This document shows positions 63,920 through 64,000 of a DNA stretch of 64,000 bases, one piece after another (positions within the stretch are counted from its first letter, which is position 1; the number at the start of each line of letters is the position of its first letter). The position numbers and the translations under genes were made by a program. Source of the stretch: Bacteroidetes bacterium GWF2_33_38 (GTDB taxonomy: Bacteria; Bacteroidota; Bacteroidia; Bacteroidales; GWF2-33-38). The notes under the pieces are model-generated. The model was given only the letters and a program-made list of their open reading frames with translations, was not told the DNA's origin and searched no databases. The stretch lies in assembly GCA_001769505.1 (NCBI GenBank), contig MEOF01000065.1:25173-89172 (forward strand). The letters run 5' to 3'.

Positions 63920-64000
63920 ATATATAACATTTTGATAAAGATTTAGGAATGAAATATTCGATAGATTTTTTAATCTATATTTTATGCAGCAAATATGATG

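Noticed and set aside
1..64000. CRISPR arrays, rRNA genes, insertion sequences and prophage
   Set aside because: No regularly spaced repeats, rRNA segments, transposase frames or phage structural genes were found in the window.

Overview
The window looks like a chromosomal piece of an AT-rich member of the Bacteroidota, probably a free-living or environmental Bacteroidales-like lineage. This rests on several signs. Two intact secreted proteins and one gene remnant carry type IX secretion (T9SS) C-terminal sorting domains. There is a short 286-residue RpoD, a DUF4270 lipoprotein next to glmS, and many proteins with SpoIIE-type phosphatase outputs. Several intergenic regions carry the Bacteroidota promoter pattern TTTG-N19..21-TAnnTTTG.

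Layout. 1-6900: panC-panD-rfaE2 on the minus strand, then a secreted T9SS protein, a degenerate glycogen-synthase-like protein, a DUF4270 lipoprotein and glmS. 6900-11670: a T9SS-domain remnant, a DinD/BRO-like gene, dapF, an HtrA protease and rpoD. 11670-16780: a TonB-dependent receptor, a nucleoside hydrolase-FmdE fusion and an alginate-export-like porin. 16780-27360: a Skp-like protein, a GT2 glycosyltransferase, a sensor-propeller SpoIIE protein, a C5-epimerase-like protein, two oxidoreductases and yicC-gmk-nadD. 27480-29280: a Pit phosphate transporter and its DUF47 partner. 29500-37280: a metal-stress island (Spy-like protein, HMA-AraC regulator, His-rich protein, RND efflux trio, and the stump of a membrane methyltransferase-like gene). 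37367-38946: tRNA-Ala and a DUF4956/VTC-domain pair. 39048-55359: the signalling region described next. 55563-64000: a CDF transporter, an EF-hand membrane protein, a KAP NTPase, a T9SS protein, a Fic protein and a HigBA-like toxin-antitoxin pair among short palindromic repeats.

The most notable system is at 39-55.4 kb. It holds two copies of a partner-switch module related to SiaABC (SpoIIE phosphatase, SiaB-type kinase, SiaC-type phosphoprotein). Both SiaC proteins have a threonine at residue 68 in a YFNT motif, the position reported as phosphorylated in Pseudomonas SiaC. No diguanylate cyclase, the known Pseudomonas target, is encoded in the window. One module lies beside a PrkA-type AAA kinase/ATPase and a TPR-SpoIIE protein. 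The other is arranged like an operon with an ABCG-type transporter fused to a TerB-like domain, plus a lipoprotein and two secreted proteins. I infer that SiaC acts here on PrkA and/or the transporter instead of on c-di-GMP synthesis.

Limits: families were assigned by reading motifs and overall sequence by eye. No database search, alignment or structure prediction was run, and domain boundaries are approximate.
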